Made by a program: the position numbers and the translations under genes. Positions 7,236 to 18,600 of a stretch of DNA of 64,000 bases are shown here, piece after piece. The DNA is from Planctomycetota bacterium (GTDB lineage Bacteria > Planctomycetota > J058 > J103). Location of the stretch: assembly GCA_026004615.1 (NCBI GenBank), contig BPJM01000001.1:124001-188000 (forward strand), in the 5' to 3' direction. The notes beneath the pieces are model-generated. The model saw only the letters and a program-made list of their open reading frames with translations. It was not told the origin of the DNA and did not search any database. Position 1 is the first letter of the stretch, and every line of letters begins with the position of its first letter.

Positions 7236-9842
7236 ATGGCGCACGGACTGGGAGCGATCGCGACGCGGCTCGCCGTGGCGATCGCGGTACTGGCCGGCAG
7301 CATGACGGCGGGCTGCCGCGACCGCGATCCCAACACCCCGATCACCCTGCTGGAGCAGCCGGTCGACGCCGGCGGGGTCATCGAGCTCGTCTACACGCTG
7401 CGCAACCCCGACACCAGGCGCGTGAACGTCACCGTGAGCTGGGCGGCTGCGGACGGGGTGTTCGCCCCTGCCACCCCGGCGCCGGGCAGCCCCCGCACCA
7501 CCGAGCTGGAGGCGAGCCCCGGCGGCACCGTGCACCGTTTCCTGTGGGACGCGCTGGCCGATCTCGGGCCGGGGCGGCACCAGGTGCGCGTGCGCGTGGA
7601 GCCGCGCGTGGACGGCAGGATCGGCAGCCCTGCCACCAGTCTTCTGTTCACCGCGGACAACTCGCACCTCGTGCTGCCGGTGGAGGCGCTCGCGCTGGCG
7701 CGCCAGCGAGGCGGGGCGGCCGAGGCAGCCGACGGCGCAGTGGTGGTGGCGAGCGGCGCCTTCGGCACCGAGACCGAACGGTTCGACCCGCCGCGCGGGA
7801 CCATGAGCCTGCTCGCCCCGCTCGTGCCTGCGCGCCAGCAGGCCGCGGTGGTGACGCTGCTCGACCTCGACAGCGGCTTCGACGAGCCGCGGCCGGCGGT
7901 GCTGGGCGGCGTGGATGCGGCCGGCAACGCCCTGGCCGAGGTCCAGGTCTACGACGCGGGCGAGGATCTGTGGCAGCTCAAGGGCAGCGGCCTGCTCGCG
8001 CCGCGCGCCGGCGCGCAGGCGACGGTGCTGCCAGGCGGCGTGCAGGTGCTGCTGAGCGGCGGGCACGATGGCACGGGCGCGCCGCTCGCCTTCGACGAGG
8101 TGTACGACGTGCGCACCGAGCTGGCACGCGCGGTCGCCGGACCCGGGGCGGCGCGCACCGGCCACACCGCCACGCTGCTGCCCGACGGGCGGGTGCTCAT
8201 CGCGGGCGGCACCACCGCGAGCGGCGTCACCGCCAGCACCCTGCTCATCGATCCGCGCGGGCCGACCCCGACCGCGACCGTCGGGCCGCCGCTGGCGCAG
8301 CCGCGCAGCGGCCACGGCGCGGCGATCGCGGCGGGGCTGCTGGTCGTGTTCGGCGGGCGTGATGCGGCGGGTGCGCCGCTCGCCTCCCTGGAGGCGATCG
8401 CCGCCGATCTCAGCGGCAGTTTCGCGCCGCTGCTCGACGGCGCGGGCCATCCGGTGATGCTGCTCCAGGCGCGTGCGGACGCGGCGGCCGCCCCGCTCGG
8501 CACGCGCCAGATCGTGATCAGCGGCGGGCGGGGCACGGCCGGACGCCCCCTCGGCACGATCGAGCGGCTGGATGTCGAGGCGGGGCTCGCGGTGGCCGCG
8601 CGCACCGAGCTGCTCGCCCCCCGTGACGGCCACAGCCTCACCCCGCTCGGCGGCGGGGCCATGCTGGTGACGGGCGGGGGCACCGCGATCGCCGAGCTGT
8701 ACCTGCCGCCGCTGCCGCCGGCGGGCAGCGCCCCCGCGGTGAGCCCGGTGCTGGAGCTCCCCCGCGGCCGCGCCGAGCACGCCGCGGCCGCGCTCGCCAG
8801 CGGCCGGGTGCTGGTGGCGGGCGGCACCGACGGGGTGGTGGAGGGCGGCCGGCTGCGGGCACTGGCCGACGCGGTGCTGTTCGATCCGGCGGCCGGTCCG
8901 GCGCAGCCTGACTTCATCACGAGCACCGCCGTGCTCGCCACCCCGCGCCGCCTGCACACCGCGACGGCCCTCGGCGGCGAGCGCGCGCTGATCGCGGGCG
9001 GCATGGATTCGGCCGCTGCCTACGTCGCGACGCTGGAGATCTACGACGGGACCCTGGACGCCTTCGTGCCGGCGGCGGCCTCGCTGCCGACGGGCACGGC
9101 GCGCCATGCGGCCGTGTCGCTGCCCGGCGGCCGGGTGCTCATCGCCGGCGGCGCCACCCCGGCGGGCACCACCGCCGCCGCCTTCCTCTACGATCCGGCG
9201 CTGGACGCGCTCCTGCCCACCGCTCCCATGGCGCGGCCGCGCGAGCGGTTCGCCCTGCTGGTGCTCGCCGACGGGCGGGTGCTGGCCGCCGGCGGCTGGG
9301 ACAGCGCAAGCGGGACGGCGGCGGACGACGGGGAGGTGTTCGACCCGCAGAGCGAGAGCTGGAGCCCCGTCGGTGGCGGCCTGGGCGGAGGGCGGTTCGA
9401 CATGGCAGCGGCGGTGCTGGCAGGCGGCGATGTCCTGCTGGCGGGCGGCCGGCCATCCCCCACCGCCGCTGCTGTGACCACGGTGGCGGTGTTCGCCGCC
9501 AGCAGCGACACGCTCGTGGTCAAGCCGGTGGGGCTCGCCACCCCGCGCGCCGAGGCGGTGGCCGTCCCGGATGCGAGCGGCCGCGCGCTGATCGCCGGCG
9601 GCGCGACGAGCGCGCCGCTGGCCGGCACCGCCCTCGGCGTGGTGCGCACCGCGAGCGTGGAGCTGTACGATCCGGCGGCCGGCGGCGGCGCCGGGCAGAG
9701 CAGCGTGCCGGCGGGAGTGGACCTGCCGGCGCCGGTGGCCGGCGCCAGCCTCAGTCCGCTGCCGGACGGCGAGTGGCTGCAGCTGGGCGGCCGCGGCCCG
9801 CACGGGGCGGCCCGCGCCGGCGCGGAGCGGATCCGCCCGTGA
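7236..9842 (+). CDS. kelch-repeat (beta-propeller) lipoprotein
   Basis: An 868-residue exported protein. A hydrophobic N-terminus ends in MTAGC, so Cys27 is the probable lipidation site, although the lipobox is weak. Residues about 30-160 form an Ig-like or fibronectin-like domain. The rest consists of about ten kelch-type units of the pattern RTGHTATLLPDGRVLIAGG followed by LYDP or VYD, which make one or more beta-propellers. Such proteins usually mediate binding or act as galactose-oxidase-like scaffolds. I see no copper-ligand set that would make it an oxidase. GGAAGG precedes the ATG. Its stop overlaps the start of the PyrK-like gene (GTGA), so the two are co-translated. Confidence 0.85.
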   Translation: MAHGLGAIATRLAVAIAVLAGSMTAGCRDRDPNTPITLLEQPVDAGGVIELVYTLRNPDTRRVNVTVSWAAADGVFAPATPAPGSPRTTELEASPGGTVHRFLWDALADLGPGRHQVRVRVEPRVDGRIGSPATSLLFTADNSHLVLPVEALALARQRGGAAEAADGAVVVASGAFGTETERFDPPRGTMSLLAPLVPARQQAAVVTLLDLDSGFDEPRPAVLGGVDAAGNALAEVQVYDAGEDLWQLKGSGLLAPRAGAQATVLPGGVQVLLSGGHDGTGAPLAFDEVYDVRTELARAVAGPGAARTGHTATLLPDGRVLIAGGTTASGVTASTLLIDPRGPTPTATVGPPLAQPRSGHGAAIAAGLLVVFGGRDAAGAPLASLEAIAADLSGSFAPLLDGAGHPVMLLQARADAAAAPLGTRQIVISGGRGTAGRPLGTIERLDVEAGLAVAARTELLAPRDGHSLTPLGGGAMLVTGGGTAIAELYLPPLPPAGSAPAVSPVLELPRGRAEHAAAALASGRVLVAGGTDGVVEGGRLRALADAVLFDPAAGPAQPDFITSTAVLATPRRLHTATALGGERALIAGGMDSAAAYVATLEIYDGTLDAFVPAAASLPTGTARHAAVSLPGGRVLIAGGATPAGTTAAAFLYDPALDALLPTAPMARPRERFALLVLADGRVLAAGGWDSASGTAADDGEVFDPQSESWSPVGGGLGGGRFDMAAAVLAGGDVLLAGGRPSPTAAAVTTVAVFAASSDTLVVKPVGLATPRAEAVAVPDASGRALIAGGATSAPLAGTALGVVRTASVELYDPAAGGGAGQSSVPAGVDLPAPVAGASLSPLPDGEWLQLGGRGPHGAARAGAERIRP

Positions 9843-10744
9843 GCACGGCCGGCGGCGCGCCGCAACAGGCGCCGGTGCCGGATGCGCGGGCGCTGCCGGT
9901 GCCGGCGGGGCTCAGGGAGATCACGGCTGCCCGGCCCGCGGTCTTCGAGGCCGAGGTCACCGCGCGCCGCCCGCTCGGCGGGCGCGGGGTGCTGCTATCG
10001 GCCTACGCCCGGGGAGTCGCGGTGGTGCTGCGGCCCGGGGAGTTCCTCACCGCGCGCGCCTGGCCCGGGCTCGACCCGCTGCTGCGCCGGCCGCTGGCGC
10101 CCTTCGACGTCCAGCTCGAGGCGGGCGGCACGCGCATCGACCTGCTGCTGCTGGCGGGCGGGCGCGGCACCCGGCTGCTGGCGGCGCTCGAGCCGGGCGA
10201 GCGGCTGAGCCTGCTGGGGCCGCTCGGACGGCCCTTCAGCCCCCCCCGGCCGGGCCGGCTGCACGTGCTGGTGGGGGGCGGGGTCGGGATCGCCCCGCTG
10301 CACCATCTGGCGCGCGAGGCGTGCGCGGCGGACAGCCGGATCCGGTTGCAGGCCGTGATCGGCGCCCGCACGGCGGCGCTGCTGTTCGGAGCGGACGAGC
10401 TCCAGGCGCTCGGGGTGCCCCTCACCCTGGCGACCGAGCAGGGGGACCGCGGGCTGTGCGGCACCGCGATCGAGGCGCTCGAGCAGCTGCTCGAGCGCCT
10501 CCCCGAGCCGCCGCTGCTGTATGGCTGCGGGCCCGAGGGCATGCTGCTCGCGCTGGTGCGGCTGGCGCGCGCGCGGGGGCTGGGGGGCGAGGTCTCGCTC
10601 GAGCGCCACATGGCGTGCGGCTTCGGGGTCTGCTACACCTGCGCCTGCCGCGTGATCGAACCCGACGGCGCCGTGCGCCGGGTGCGCTCGTGTCTGGCCG
10701 GCCCGGTCTTCCCGATCGCGGCGCTGCCCGAGGACGGCTGGTGA
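9839..10744 (+). CDS. PyrK-like flavin/[2Fe-2S] electron-transfer protein
   Basis: A 301-residue protein of the ferredoxin-NADP reductase superfamily, closest to PyrK. An N-terminal FAD-binding barrel is followed by a nucleotide-binding domain (GGGVGIAPL, then YGCGPEGML). The C-terminal iron-sulfur loop carries Cys260, Cys265, Cys268 and Cys285 (C-x4-C-x2-C-x16-C), and SCLAGPVF matches the PyrK end motif. The GTG start overlaps the kelch stop. PyrK normally passes electrons between a PyrDB dihydroorotate dehydrogenase and NAD, but no pyrD is nearby. It may therefore serve another redox partner. Confidence 0.8.
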   Translation: MSTAGGAPQQAPVPDARALPVPAGLREITAARPAVFEAEVTARRPLGGRGVLLSAYARGVAVVLRPGEFLTARAWPGLDPLLRRPLAPFDVQLEAGGTRIDLLLLAGGRGTRLLAALEPGERLSLLGPLGRPFSPPRPGRLHVLVGGGVGIAPLHHLAREACAADSRIRLQAVIGARTAALLFGADELQALGVPLTLATEQGDRGLCGTAIEALEQLLERLPEPPLLYGCGPEGMLLALVRLARARGLGGEVSLERHMACGFGVCYTCACRVIEPDGAVRRVRSCLAGPVFPIAALPEDGW

Positions 10745-10787
10745 GCCGGGCGCACCCGCGGGCGCCGGCCGCGATCCGGCTCCGGGC

Positions 10788-10816
10788 TTATGCACCGAGG
10801 GCGGATCGGGTAGGAT
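10788..10816 (+). promoter_or_regulatory. weak candidate promoter before the thiolase gene
   Basis: A TAGGAT box (10811-10816) lies 17 nt downstream of a poor -35 (TTATGC), about 40 nt before the thiolase ATG. The -10 is plausible; the -35 is not. Confidence 0.25.
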
Positions 10817-10855
10817 GGCCCCGGATACGGGCGAGGCGGATGACGAGGTGACACC

Positions 10856-12046
10856 ATGCGCGAGGTGGTGATCCTGGGGGCGGCGCGGACCGCGATCGGC
10901 AAGTTCCTCGGCGGGCTGAGCGAGGTGCCGGCGCCGCGGCTCGGCGCGGTGGCGGTGCGGGCGGCGCTGGAGCGCGCGCGCGTGCCCGCCGATGCGGTCG
11001 ACGAGGTGATCATGGGCTGCGTGATCCAGGCCGGGCTGGGCCAGAATCCGGCGCGCCAGGCCCAGATCTTCGCCGGCCTGCCGAGCTCGGTCGCCGCCAT
11101 GACGGTCAACAAGGTCTGCGGCTCGGGGCTCAAGGCGGTGGCGCTGGCCGCGCAGGCGATCCGCGCCGGGGATGCCGACATCGCCGTGGCCGGCGGCATG
11201 GAGAACATGTCGCGCGCCCCGCACCTGCTCGCCGGCGCGCGCACCGGCTACCGCCTCGGACATGCCGAGCTCAAGGACGCCAACCTCACCGACGGGCTGT
11301 GGGATGTCTACCGCGACATCCACATGGGCCAGACCGCGGAGCTGGTGGCCGAGAAGTACGGCATCGGGCGCGAGGAGCAGGACCGCTACGCGCTGGAGTC
11401 CCACCGGCGCGCGGCCGCCGCGATGGCGGCCGGCCGCTTCGCCGAGGAGATCGTGCCGGTCGAGGTGCCGCAGCGCAAGGGCAACGCGACGCTGTTCGAG
11501 CGCGACGAGGCGGTGCGACCGGACACCTCGCTCGAGGCGCTCGCCGCCCTCAAGCCCGTCTTCAAGAAAGACGGCACCGTGACCGCCGGCAACGCCCCCG
11601 GTCTCAACGACGGAGCGGCCGCCCTGGTGCTGGCGGCGGCGGAGGTCGCGCGCGCGCACGGACTCCAGCCGCTGGCGCGGGTGCTCGGCTACGCCACCGG
11701 CCACCGCGAGCCGGAGTGGGTGATGATGGCGCCCGTGGTGGGGGTGCGCCGGCTGATCGAGCGGCTGGAGGGCTTCAAGCACCCGCGGGAGTTCGATCTG
11801 GTCGAGCTCAACGAGGCGTTCAGCGTGGCGGCGATCGCGGTCAGCCGCGAGCTGGAGCTCGACCCGGCGCGGCTCAACGTGCACGGCGGTGCGGTGGCGC
11901 TCGGGCATCCCATCGGTGCGAGCGGGGCGCGCATCCTGGTCACGCTGCTCTACGCCATGAAGCAGCGCGGCGCGCGCACCGGACTGGCGGCGCTGTGCCT
12001 GGGTGGCGGCGGCTCGGTGGCGCTCGCGGTCGAGCGCCTCGCATGA
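10856..12046 (+). CDS. atoB: acetyl-CoA acetyltransferase (thiolase II)
   Basis: A 396-residue biosynthetic-type thiolase that condenses two acetyl-CoA to acetoacetyl-CoA or runs the reverse. All three catalytic elements are present: Cys88 in NKVCGSG, His351 in GHPIGASGA, and Cys381 in CLGGGG. Length is normal for the family. The ATG is preceded by GACGAGGTG. Its stop overlaps the start of the next gene (ATGA), and a 3-hydroxybutyryl-CoA dehydrogenase follows, so it probably feeds a four-carbon CoA pathway such as butanoate metabolism or polyhydroxybutyrate supply. The same protein could equally be called phaA. Confidence 0.93.
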   Translation: MREVVILGAARTAIGKFLGGLSEVPAPRLGAVAVRAALERARVPADAVDEVIMGCVIQAGLGQNPARQAQIFAGLPSSVAAMTVNKVCGSGLKAVALAAQAIRAGDADIAVAGGMENMSRAPHLLAGARTGYRLGHAELKDANLTDGLWDVYRDIHMGQTAELVAEKYGIGREEQDRYALESHRRAAAAMAAGRFAEEIVPVEVPQRKGNATLFERDEAVRPDTSLEALAALKPVFKKDGTVTAGNAPGLNDGAAALVLAAAEVARAHGLQPLARVLGYATGHREPEWVMMAPVVGVRRLIERLEGFKHPREFDLVELNEAFSVAAIAVSRELELDPARLNVHGGAVALGHPIGASGARILVTLLYAMKQRGARTGLAALCLGGGGSVALAVERLA

Positions 12047-13193
12047 GCGGCGCGTCGGCCGCGAACGAAGCCGGCGCTGCCGCGCGACCGGGGCCCGCGC
12101 CCCCGCAACCGGCGGCCGCGGCCGCCGCCGGCAGCGAGGCTGCACAGGGGCGAGCGACTCCGGTCGCGGCGAGGGCGGCTGCCGGTGCGGCCGCCCTGCC
12201 CGAGGAGGCCGGCCGCCCGCACCGCCGGCCGCTGCCGCCGCTGCAAGCACTGCCACCGCTGGAAGCGGCGCGGTGCGCCGCCTGGATCGAACGGCGGCTC
12301 GCCCGCGCCGCCCTGGCCGAGCAGCTTCCGCTCTGGGGTGCGGAGATCGAGCTGCCCGCCGAGGCGCTCGAGCGCGCGTGCGCGTGGGCGCGCGCGGTGC
12401 AGGGGGCGCCGGGCGCGGTGCTGCTCGGCGCGGACCCGGGCCTGGCCTGCGAGCTGATCGCCACCGGGCTGGCACCGCTGCTCGTGGCCCCGAGCGCGGG
12501 CGCGCTGGGCTGGGTGCACGTGCTCGCCCGCCGGGCGCACGATGCGGCCTGCCGGCGGGCGGCGGCGCTGGCCGCCGAGCTCGCCGCCCGCCGGCGGGCG
12601 GCGAGCTGGTGGGCGGGCCCGTCCGCCCCGGAGGCGACGGCGAGCGCCGGCGCGGAGCGCGCGCGCGAGGCGGGGCCGCCGCAGCCCGCCACCGCCGCCC
12701 CGCTGCCCCCGGCGCCCCCGTTGCTCGGGGCCGGAGCCGTGGCGCTGCCGCTGCGCGACGGCGCGCTCGGCTGGCTGTGCGCGGCCGACGTGCTGCCGCA
12801 CCTGCCCGACTGGCAGGCCGCCGTCCGCGAATGGGCGCGGGTGCTGCGGCCGGGGGGGCGGCTGGTGCTCGCCTCGCTGAGCGAACGCGACCCCGACGCC
12901 CCGGGCTTCTTCTCGGCCCTGGGACGGGTGCTGTGGCCCGAGGCGCTGGCGGGCTTCCCGCGCAGCCAGGACCTCACCTGGCTGCTGCACAGCGAGCGGC
13001 TGCGCGTGGAGAGCGCCTCGGTCGTGCGGCTGCGCATGCAGTGGGAGCGGATCGAGAAGCTGGAGAGCGAGCCGGGCGCTGCGCGCGCGTTCGCCGAGCA
13101 GGCGAGCGAGAGCCTGCGCGCGCTCTACGAGATCGACCGGGAGGGGATGACGTGGCGGTACCTGATGCTGTCGGCGAGGCGGCTGGGAGCGGA

Positions 13194-13197
<4 letters not shown>
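12043..13197 (+). CDS. SAM-dependent methyltransferase-like protein
   Basis: A 384-residue protein. The first 75 residues are an Ala/Pro/Gly-rich, probably disordered tail. The remainder resembles the C-terminal half of class I methyltransferases (Methyltransf_11 type): [18 protein letters not shown] followed by [11 protein letters not shown], then a helical C-terminus. A canonical glycine-rich motif I is not clear (the nearest is LLGADPGL), so SAM binding is uncertain. It looks most like a BioC/UbiE-type enzyme or a diverged relative. The ATG overlaps the thiolase stop, and its own stop overlaps the likely start of the dehydrogenase, so translation of the three is coupled. Confidence 0.6.
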
Positions 13198-14048
<851 letters not shown>

Positions 14049-14127
14049 GCGCGCGGGCACGAGCACGGCGGCAGGACGGCACGGACCCACAGGTCATGGG
14101 CCCACCACACGGCGAAAGGGAGCAGCC

Positions 14128-14379
14128 ATGGAGTTCCGGATCGACACGCAGGGTCGCGAGCTGACGGCCGAGGAGAAGGCGGAGCTGGAGCGCGATCTGC
14201 CGCACATCCGCCACACGCTGCAACACCGCTTCGGCAAGGTCCGCTGCGCCGAGCACGGCGAGCCCGCGCTGACGGCGGTGCTGGAGGTCGGCGACTTCCC
14301 CGAGGTGACCTTCACCTTCGAGGGTGCCTGCTGCGAGCAGCTCGAGCGCGATCTCTTGGCGGCGGCCAAGGCGCGCTGA
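14128..14379 (+). CDS. small conserved-looking hypothetical protein
   Basis: An 83-residue soluble protein with no signal peptide or membrane helix. A charged N-terminal helix is followed by a short beta-hairpin region containing VRCAEHG and a CC pair near the C-terminus (EGACCEQLE). The ATG is preceded by AAAGGGAG. Family unknown. The three cysteines and a histidine could bind a metal, but no established motif fits. It follows the C4-CoA genes by about 80 nt and may be co-transcribed. Confidence 0.65.
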   Translation: MEFRIDTQGRELTAEEKAELERDLPHIRHTLQHRFGKVRCAEHGEPALTAVLEVGDFPEVTFTFEGACCEQLERDLLAAAKAR

Positions 14380-14484
14380 TCCGCGGCGGTCGCGCCGCGA
14401 CCACCAGGGCCGCAGGGAGGCCCGTGCGTCGCCCGCCCGGGGGACACCGCGCCGCCCAGGGGTCCTGCTCGCCCCGGGGGGCCA

Positions 14485-14513
14485 TTGCGCCGCCGCCCGG
14501 GCCGCCCTACGAT
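14485..14513 (+). promoter_or_regulatory. candidate sigma-70 promoter
   Basis: TTGCGC (14485-14490), a 17-nt spacer and TACGAT (14508-14513) lie 29 nt before the ATG of the periplasmic protein gene at 14543. Confidence 0.4.
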
Positions 14514-14542
14514 GAAGGGCAATCCCTGGAGGAGAAGACCCC

Positions 14543-15607
14543 ATGCGTGCGCGCGTGGCGTTGCGACTCGCCGCCGCGACCGTGTTCATGCTCGGCAGTG
14601 CGACCGCGGCCTGGGCCGCCGATGCCCTGACGCCCGAGGACTGGCGGTACGGCGAGCGCATGTCGTACAAAGACCAGTTTCGCAAGGGCGACGTGAAGCT
14701 GTGGCTAGCCACCCTGTTCCCGGCCGATCCCAGCGACGAGGCGAGCGCGCGCGAGGTCAAGGAGTACCGCGCCATCCTGACCCGGTTGTTCGTGCTGCTG
14801 CACGACGCCGGGGTGGAGTTCCGCCGCAGCCACAAGCGCAAGGACTGGCAGCCCTGGCCGTGGTCGACCGCCTCGGTGCTCTCGCACGGCGGCAAGCTGC
14901 TCATCGCCGTGCGGCGCGAGGCCCAGCTCGAGCCCTTCACGGTCATGAACTGGATCTTCACGGGCCAGGCGAGCGGCACCGAGCCCGCCGAGCATCCCAT
15001 CCTCAAGAAGAAATGGTGGCGGTACCGCCGCGTGGTGCTGGGACTCGAGCCCTACGATACGGAGCTGGAGTTCGACCGCAAGGAGCCATTCGCACCCCAC
15101 GAGGTCAAGGTGCGGCGGACCGACATCCAGCCGGACGAGGGCTACTGGGGGATGAACCTGCCGATCGGCGGCTTCGGCAATCCGGACGCACGCGGCCAGC
15201 CGGTCGACGACCTCGGCGCCCACGGCCACCTGCTGTGGCACTACCGGCTCGCGGCCGCGGACAACCCGCACTGGCAGGTCGCCTACCTCCTGGTGCTGCT
15301 GCCCTCGCCGCCCGCCGGCTACATGAAGAAGGACGACTGGCCCAAGCCGCACCTGCACGCAGCGGTTCACGCGACCGATGGGGGCAAGCCGGGCGGTGCA
15401 GTCGCGGTCACCGGCGGGGCGCTGTGGGCCGACCTCAAGGTCGCCGACAAGCCCGGCGAGCGCGACTGCCTGCGGGTCGTCATCGCCGACCGGCAGAGCT
15501 GGGACGCCATCGTCGCGCGGGCCCCGGAGCTGGTCCACAAGGAGCGGGAGGTGTACAAGCTGCTGCGCGGGGTGCCCCGCGCCGAGGACGAGGGCGGGGA
15601 GGACTGA
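14543..15607 (+). CDS. exported protein of unknown function
   Basis: 354 residues with a clear signal peptide (residues 1-26, cleavage after AWA). The mature protein is rich in Trp, Lys and His and has no membrane helix. It contains segments such as [35 protein letters not shown] and [12 protein letters not shown], which look like a folded periplasmic enzyme or binding protein. I do not recognise the family. GGAGGAG precedes the ATG and a plausible promoter lies at 14485-14513. It stands alone or heads a short unit with the following giant gene, 62 nt downstream. Confidence 0.8.
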   Translation: MRARVALRLAAATVFMLGSATAAWAADALTPEDWRYGERMSYKDQFRKGDVKLWLATLFPADPSDEASAREVKEYRAILTRLFVLLHDAGVEFRRSHKRKDWQPWPWSTASVLSHGGKLLIAVRREAQLEPFTVMNWIFTGQASGTEPAEHPILKKKWWRYRRVVLGLEPYDTELEFDRKEPFAPHEVKVRRTDIQPDEGYWGMNLPIGGFGNPDARGQPVDDLGAHGHLLWHYRLAAADNPHWQVAYLLVLLPSPPAGYMKKDDWPKPHLHAAVHATDGGKPGGAVAVTGGALWADLKVADKPGERDCLRVVIADRQSWDAIVARAPELVHKEREVYKLLRGVPRAEDEGGED

Positions 15608-15669
15608 GCCGGGCGGCCGCGGGGCCGCCCCGGCCCCCGGCGGACCCTGTCGCGACGAGGGGGAGCGGG

Positions 15670-18600
15670 GTGCTGCTGCTGCACCGCGTGCGATGGTGCG
15701 CCGTCCGGGCGGCGCTGTGGGTTTGCTTCTCGGTCTTCGCAGCCGCAGCGCGCGCGGACTTCTCCAGCGGCGCGCTCCGCGCCAGCGTCGGCTCCAGCAG
15801 CGACGCCCAGACCACCGGCCCGGAGCTGGTGCCGGGCGAAGAGGTGACGCTGCTGCTGAGCTGCGGCATCAGCGACGGCGTCGAACTCGACAACCCCGCG
15901 ATCACCATCGAAGTGCCGCCGGGACTCGACTTCACCTCGGCCTCGCTGGCGGCGCTCGGCGAGCCCACGAACCTCACCGGCCTCGCCCTGTCGGCGGCCC
16001 CTCCGTTCGGCAGCGATGCCGATCCGACGCCGGGCTCGAACCTCACCGCCGATGGCAGCGGCGCCGACGTCGTGCTCTCGCTCGGCACGGAGATCTCCAA
16101 CGGTGGCGGGGACGGCAACCCGCAGGATGACTTCTTCGTCGTCGCGGTGCGGCTGGTGGTGCGCGAAGGCGCGCGCGGGGTGCTGCCGGTGCGCTTCGTC
16201 TACCGCGGCAGCGGCGTCGGACTCGGCGAGGCGGGCGTCGACCTGCGGGTGGTGCGTCTGGCCCTGGCGGTCGCCAAGTCCACCCGCAGCTCGCCGAGCG
16301 TGCCCGGCGCCGTCGAGGTCCGGATCGAGGTCACCAACACCGCGCCACCGCGCGGTCCGTTCGCCTACGCGCTCATGGTCCAGGACCTGGTCGACGAGGC
16401 GGCGTTCGATCTGTCCGAACTGCGCCCGGCGCAGGCCCCGGCCGGCTACACGCTGGCAGTGCGCGTGGCCGACCCGCGCCCGGGGCTCGCCCGCATCGTG
16501 TTCGACGGCAGCACCGCGGCTCCACTCGAGCCGGAGCACAAGGCGGAGTTCTCCTTCACGCTGCGACGCCGGCCGGGACGCCCGCTACCGTCTTCGCTGT
16601 CCCCGGCCCTGGTGAGCGCCGACACCGTCGCCCGGCCATTTCCCCACGGCTTCCGCGAACGCATCGTCGCGGCCTCCGACCCCCAGGGCGCGGCCGACGA
16701 CGACGGCGACGGACTCACCAACCTGGAGGAGCAGTTCTCCGGCACCGATCCCCTGGATGCCGACAGCGACGACGACGGGGTGCCGGACGGCGCCGAGCCG
16801 AGCAGCTTCGTCCACCTCGACGGCGACGGGCGGATCGGGGCGCTCGATCCGGACAGCGACGGCGATGGCCTGATGGACGGCACCGAGCTGGGGATCACCC
16901 AGCCCGTCCCGGACGGAGCTGGATTCCTCGGCACCGATACCGCCTCGCCCTTTTTCGTCCCCGACGCCGATCCGGCGACCACCACCGACCCCGGCAAGGC
17001 GGATACCGACGGCGACGGAGTGCGGGACGGCCTGGAGGACGCCAACCGCAACGGCAGGGTCGATCTCGGCGAGCTCGATCCCGCCGACCCGGCGGACGCC
17101 GCCGCGACCTACGCGCAGATGCCCGATGCCGACGGCGACGGCATCCCGGACGCGGTGGAGATCCAGATCGGCACCGATCCCGCGCAGGCCGACGACGCCA
17201 CCGACACCGACGGCGACGGCATCCCGGATCGGGTGGAGCTGGCCCTGGGGCTCGATCCGGCGGTGGGAGATCGCGACGCCGACGACGACGGCATCGCCGA
17301 TCTCGATGAGCCGGGCGGATTCCGCGATCTCGACGGGGACGGGCGGCTGGGCATCCTCGATCCCGACAGCGACGACGATGGGCTGCTGGATGGCACCGAG
17401 CTGGGCGCCAGCGCCGCCGGACCGCTCACCCCGACCGCCGATACCGACCCGTCCTCCTTCGTGCCCGATGCCGACCCGCTCACGACCACCGACCCGCTGA
17501 AGGCCGACACCGACGGCGACGGGATCCCGGATGGCTGGGAGGACCTCGACCGCAACGGACGGGTCGATCCCGGCGAGACCGATCCGAACGATCCCGGCGA
17601 CGCCGCGGCCTTCGACCTCACCGACACCGACGGCGACGGCCTGCCGGACCTCGTGGAGCGGGCGAATGGCCTGCCGCCTCTGGATGCCGATGCGGATGAC
17701 GACGGCGTGCCCGATGGCGCCGAGCCGAGCGGGCTGCTCGATCTGGACCGCGACGGCGCGATCGGCGCGCTCGACCCGGACAGCGACGGCGACGGGCTGC
17801 CGGACGGCACCGAGCTGGGGATCGTGCTGCCGGTGGCCGATCCGGACGGCCCCGGCCCCATGCTGGGCACCGATCCGCTGAAGAAGGTCTTCCGTCCCGA
17901 CCTGGACCCGAGCACGCGCACCCACCCGACGCTGCGCGACACCGATGGCGATGGCGTGCCCGACGGCTGGGAGGACCTCGATCGCAACGGCCGGGTGGAT
18001 GCCGGCGAGACGGACCCGAACGATGCCGGCGACGCCGCGGCCTTCGATTTCACCGACACCGACGGCGACGGCCTGCCGGACCTCCTCGAGCTGGCCCACG
18101 GGCTCGCGCCGGCCGAGCCGGACTCCGATCGGGACGGGGTCCCGGACGGCGAAGAGCCCGACGCCCTCATCGACACCGACGGCGATGGCCGGCCCGGGGC
18201 GCTGGACGCCGACGCCGACAACGACGGCCTGCCCGACGGCGAGGAGCACGCGCTGGGCACGAGCGCCGTCAACCCCGATACCGACGGCGACGGCCTGCCC
18301 GATGGCTGGGAGGTCGCAGCCGGCACCGATCCGACCGATCCAGCGGACGCGGGGGTGTTCGACCGCACCGACACCGACGGCGACGGGCTGCCCGACGTGG
18401 TCGAGACCTCCTTCGGCTCCGAGCCGGCCGATCGCGACAGCGACGACGACGGCGTCGCCGATGGCGAGGAGCCCGCGGCGCTGAGCGACGTGGACGGCGA
18501 CGGGCTTCCGGGGGTGCTCGATCCCGATTCGGATGGTGACGGGCTGCTCGACGGCACCGAGCTGGGGGTGAGCCGGCCGGTGCCAGCGCGGGACGGTTTC

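Noticed and set aside
5574-9803. A 1409-codon minus-strand open frame across the pnt operon and kelch gene
   Set aside because: It overlaps pntAA in another frame and the kelch gene in antisense, with shadow-type composition.
9839-10744. Phenol/toluene-type oxygenase reductase
   Set aside because: Those reductases carry an N-terminal plant-type ferredoxin; here the iron-sulfur loop is C-terminal with the PyrK end motif.
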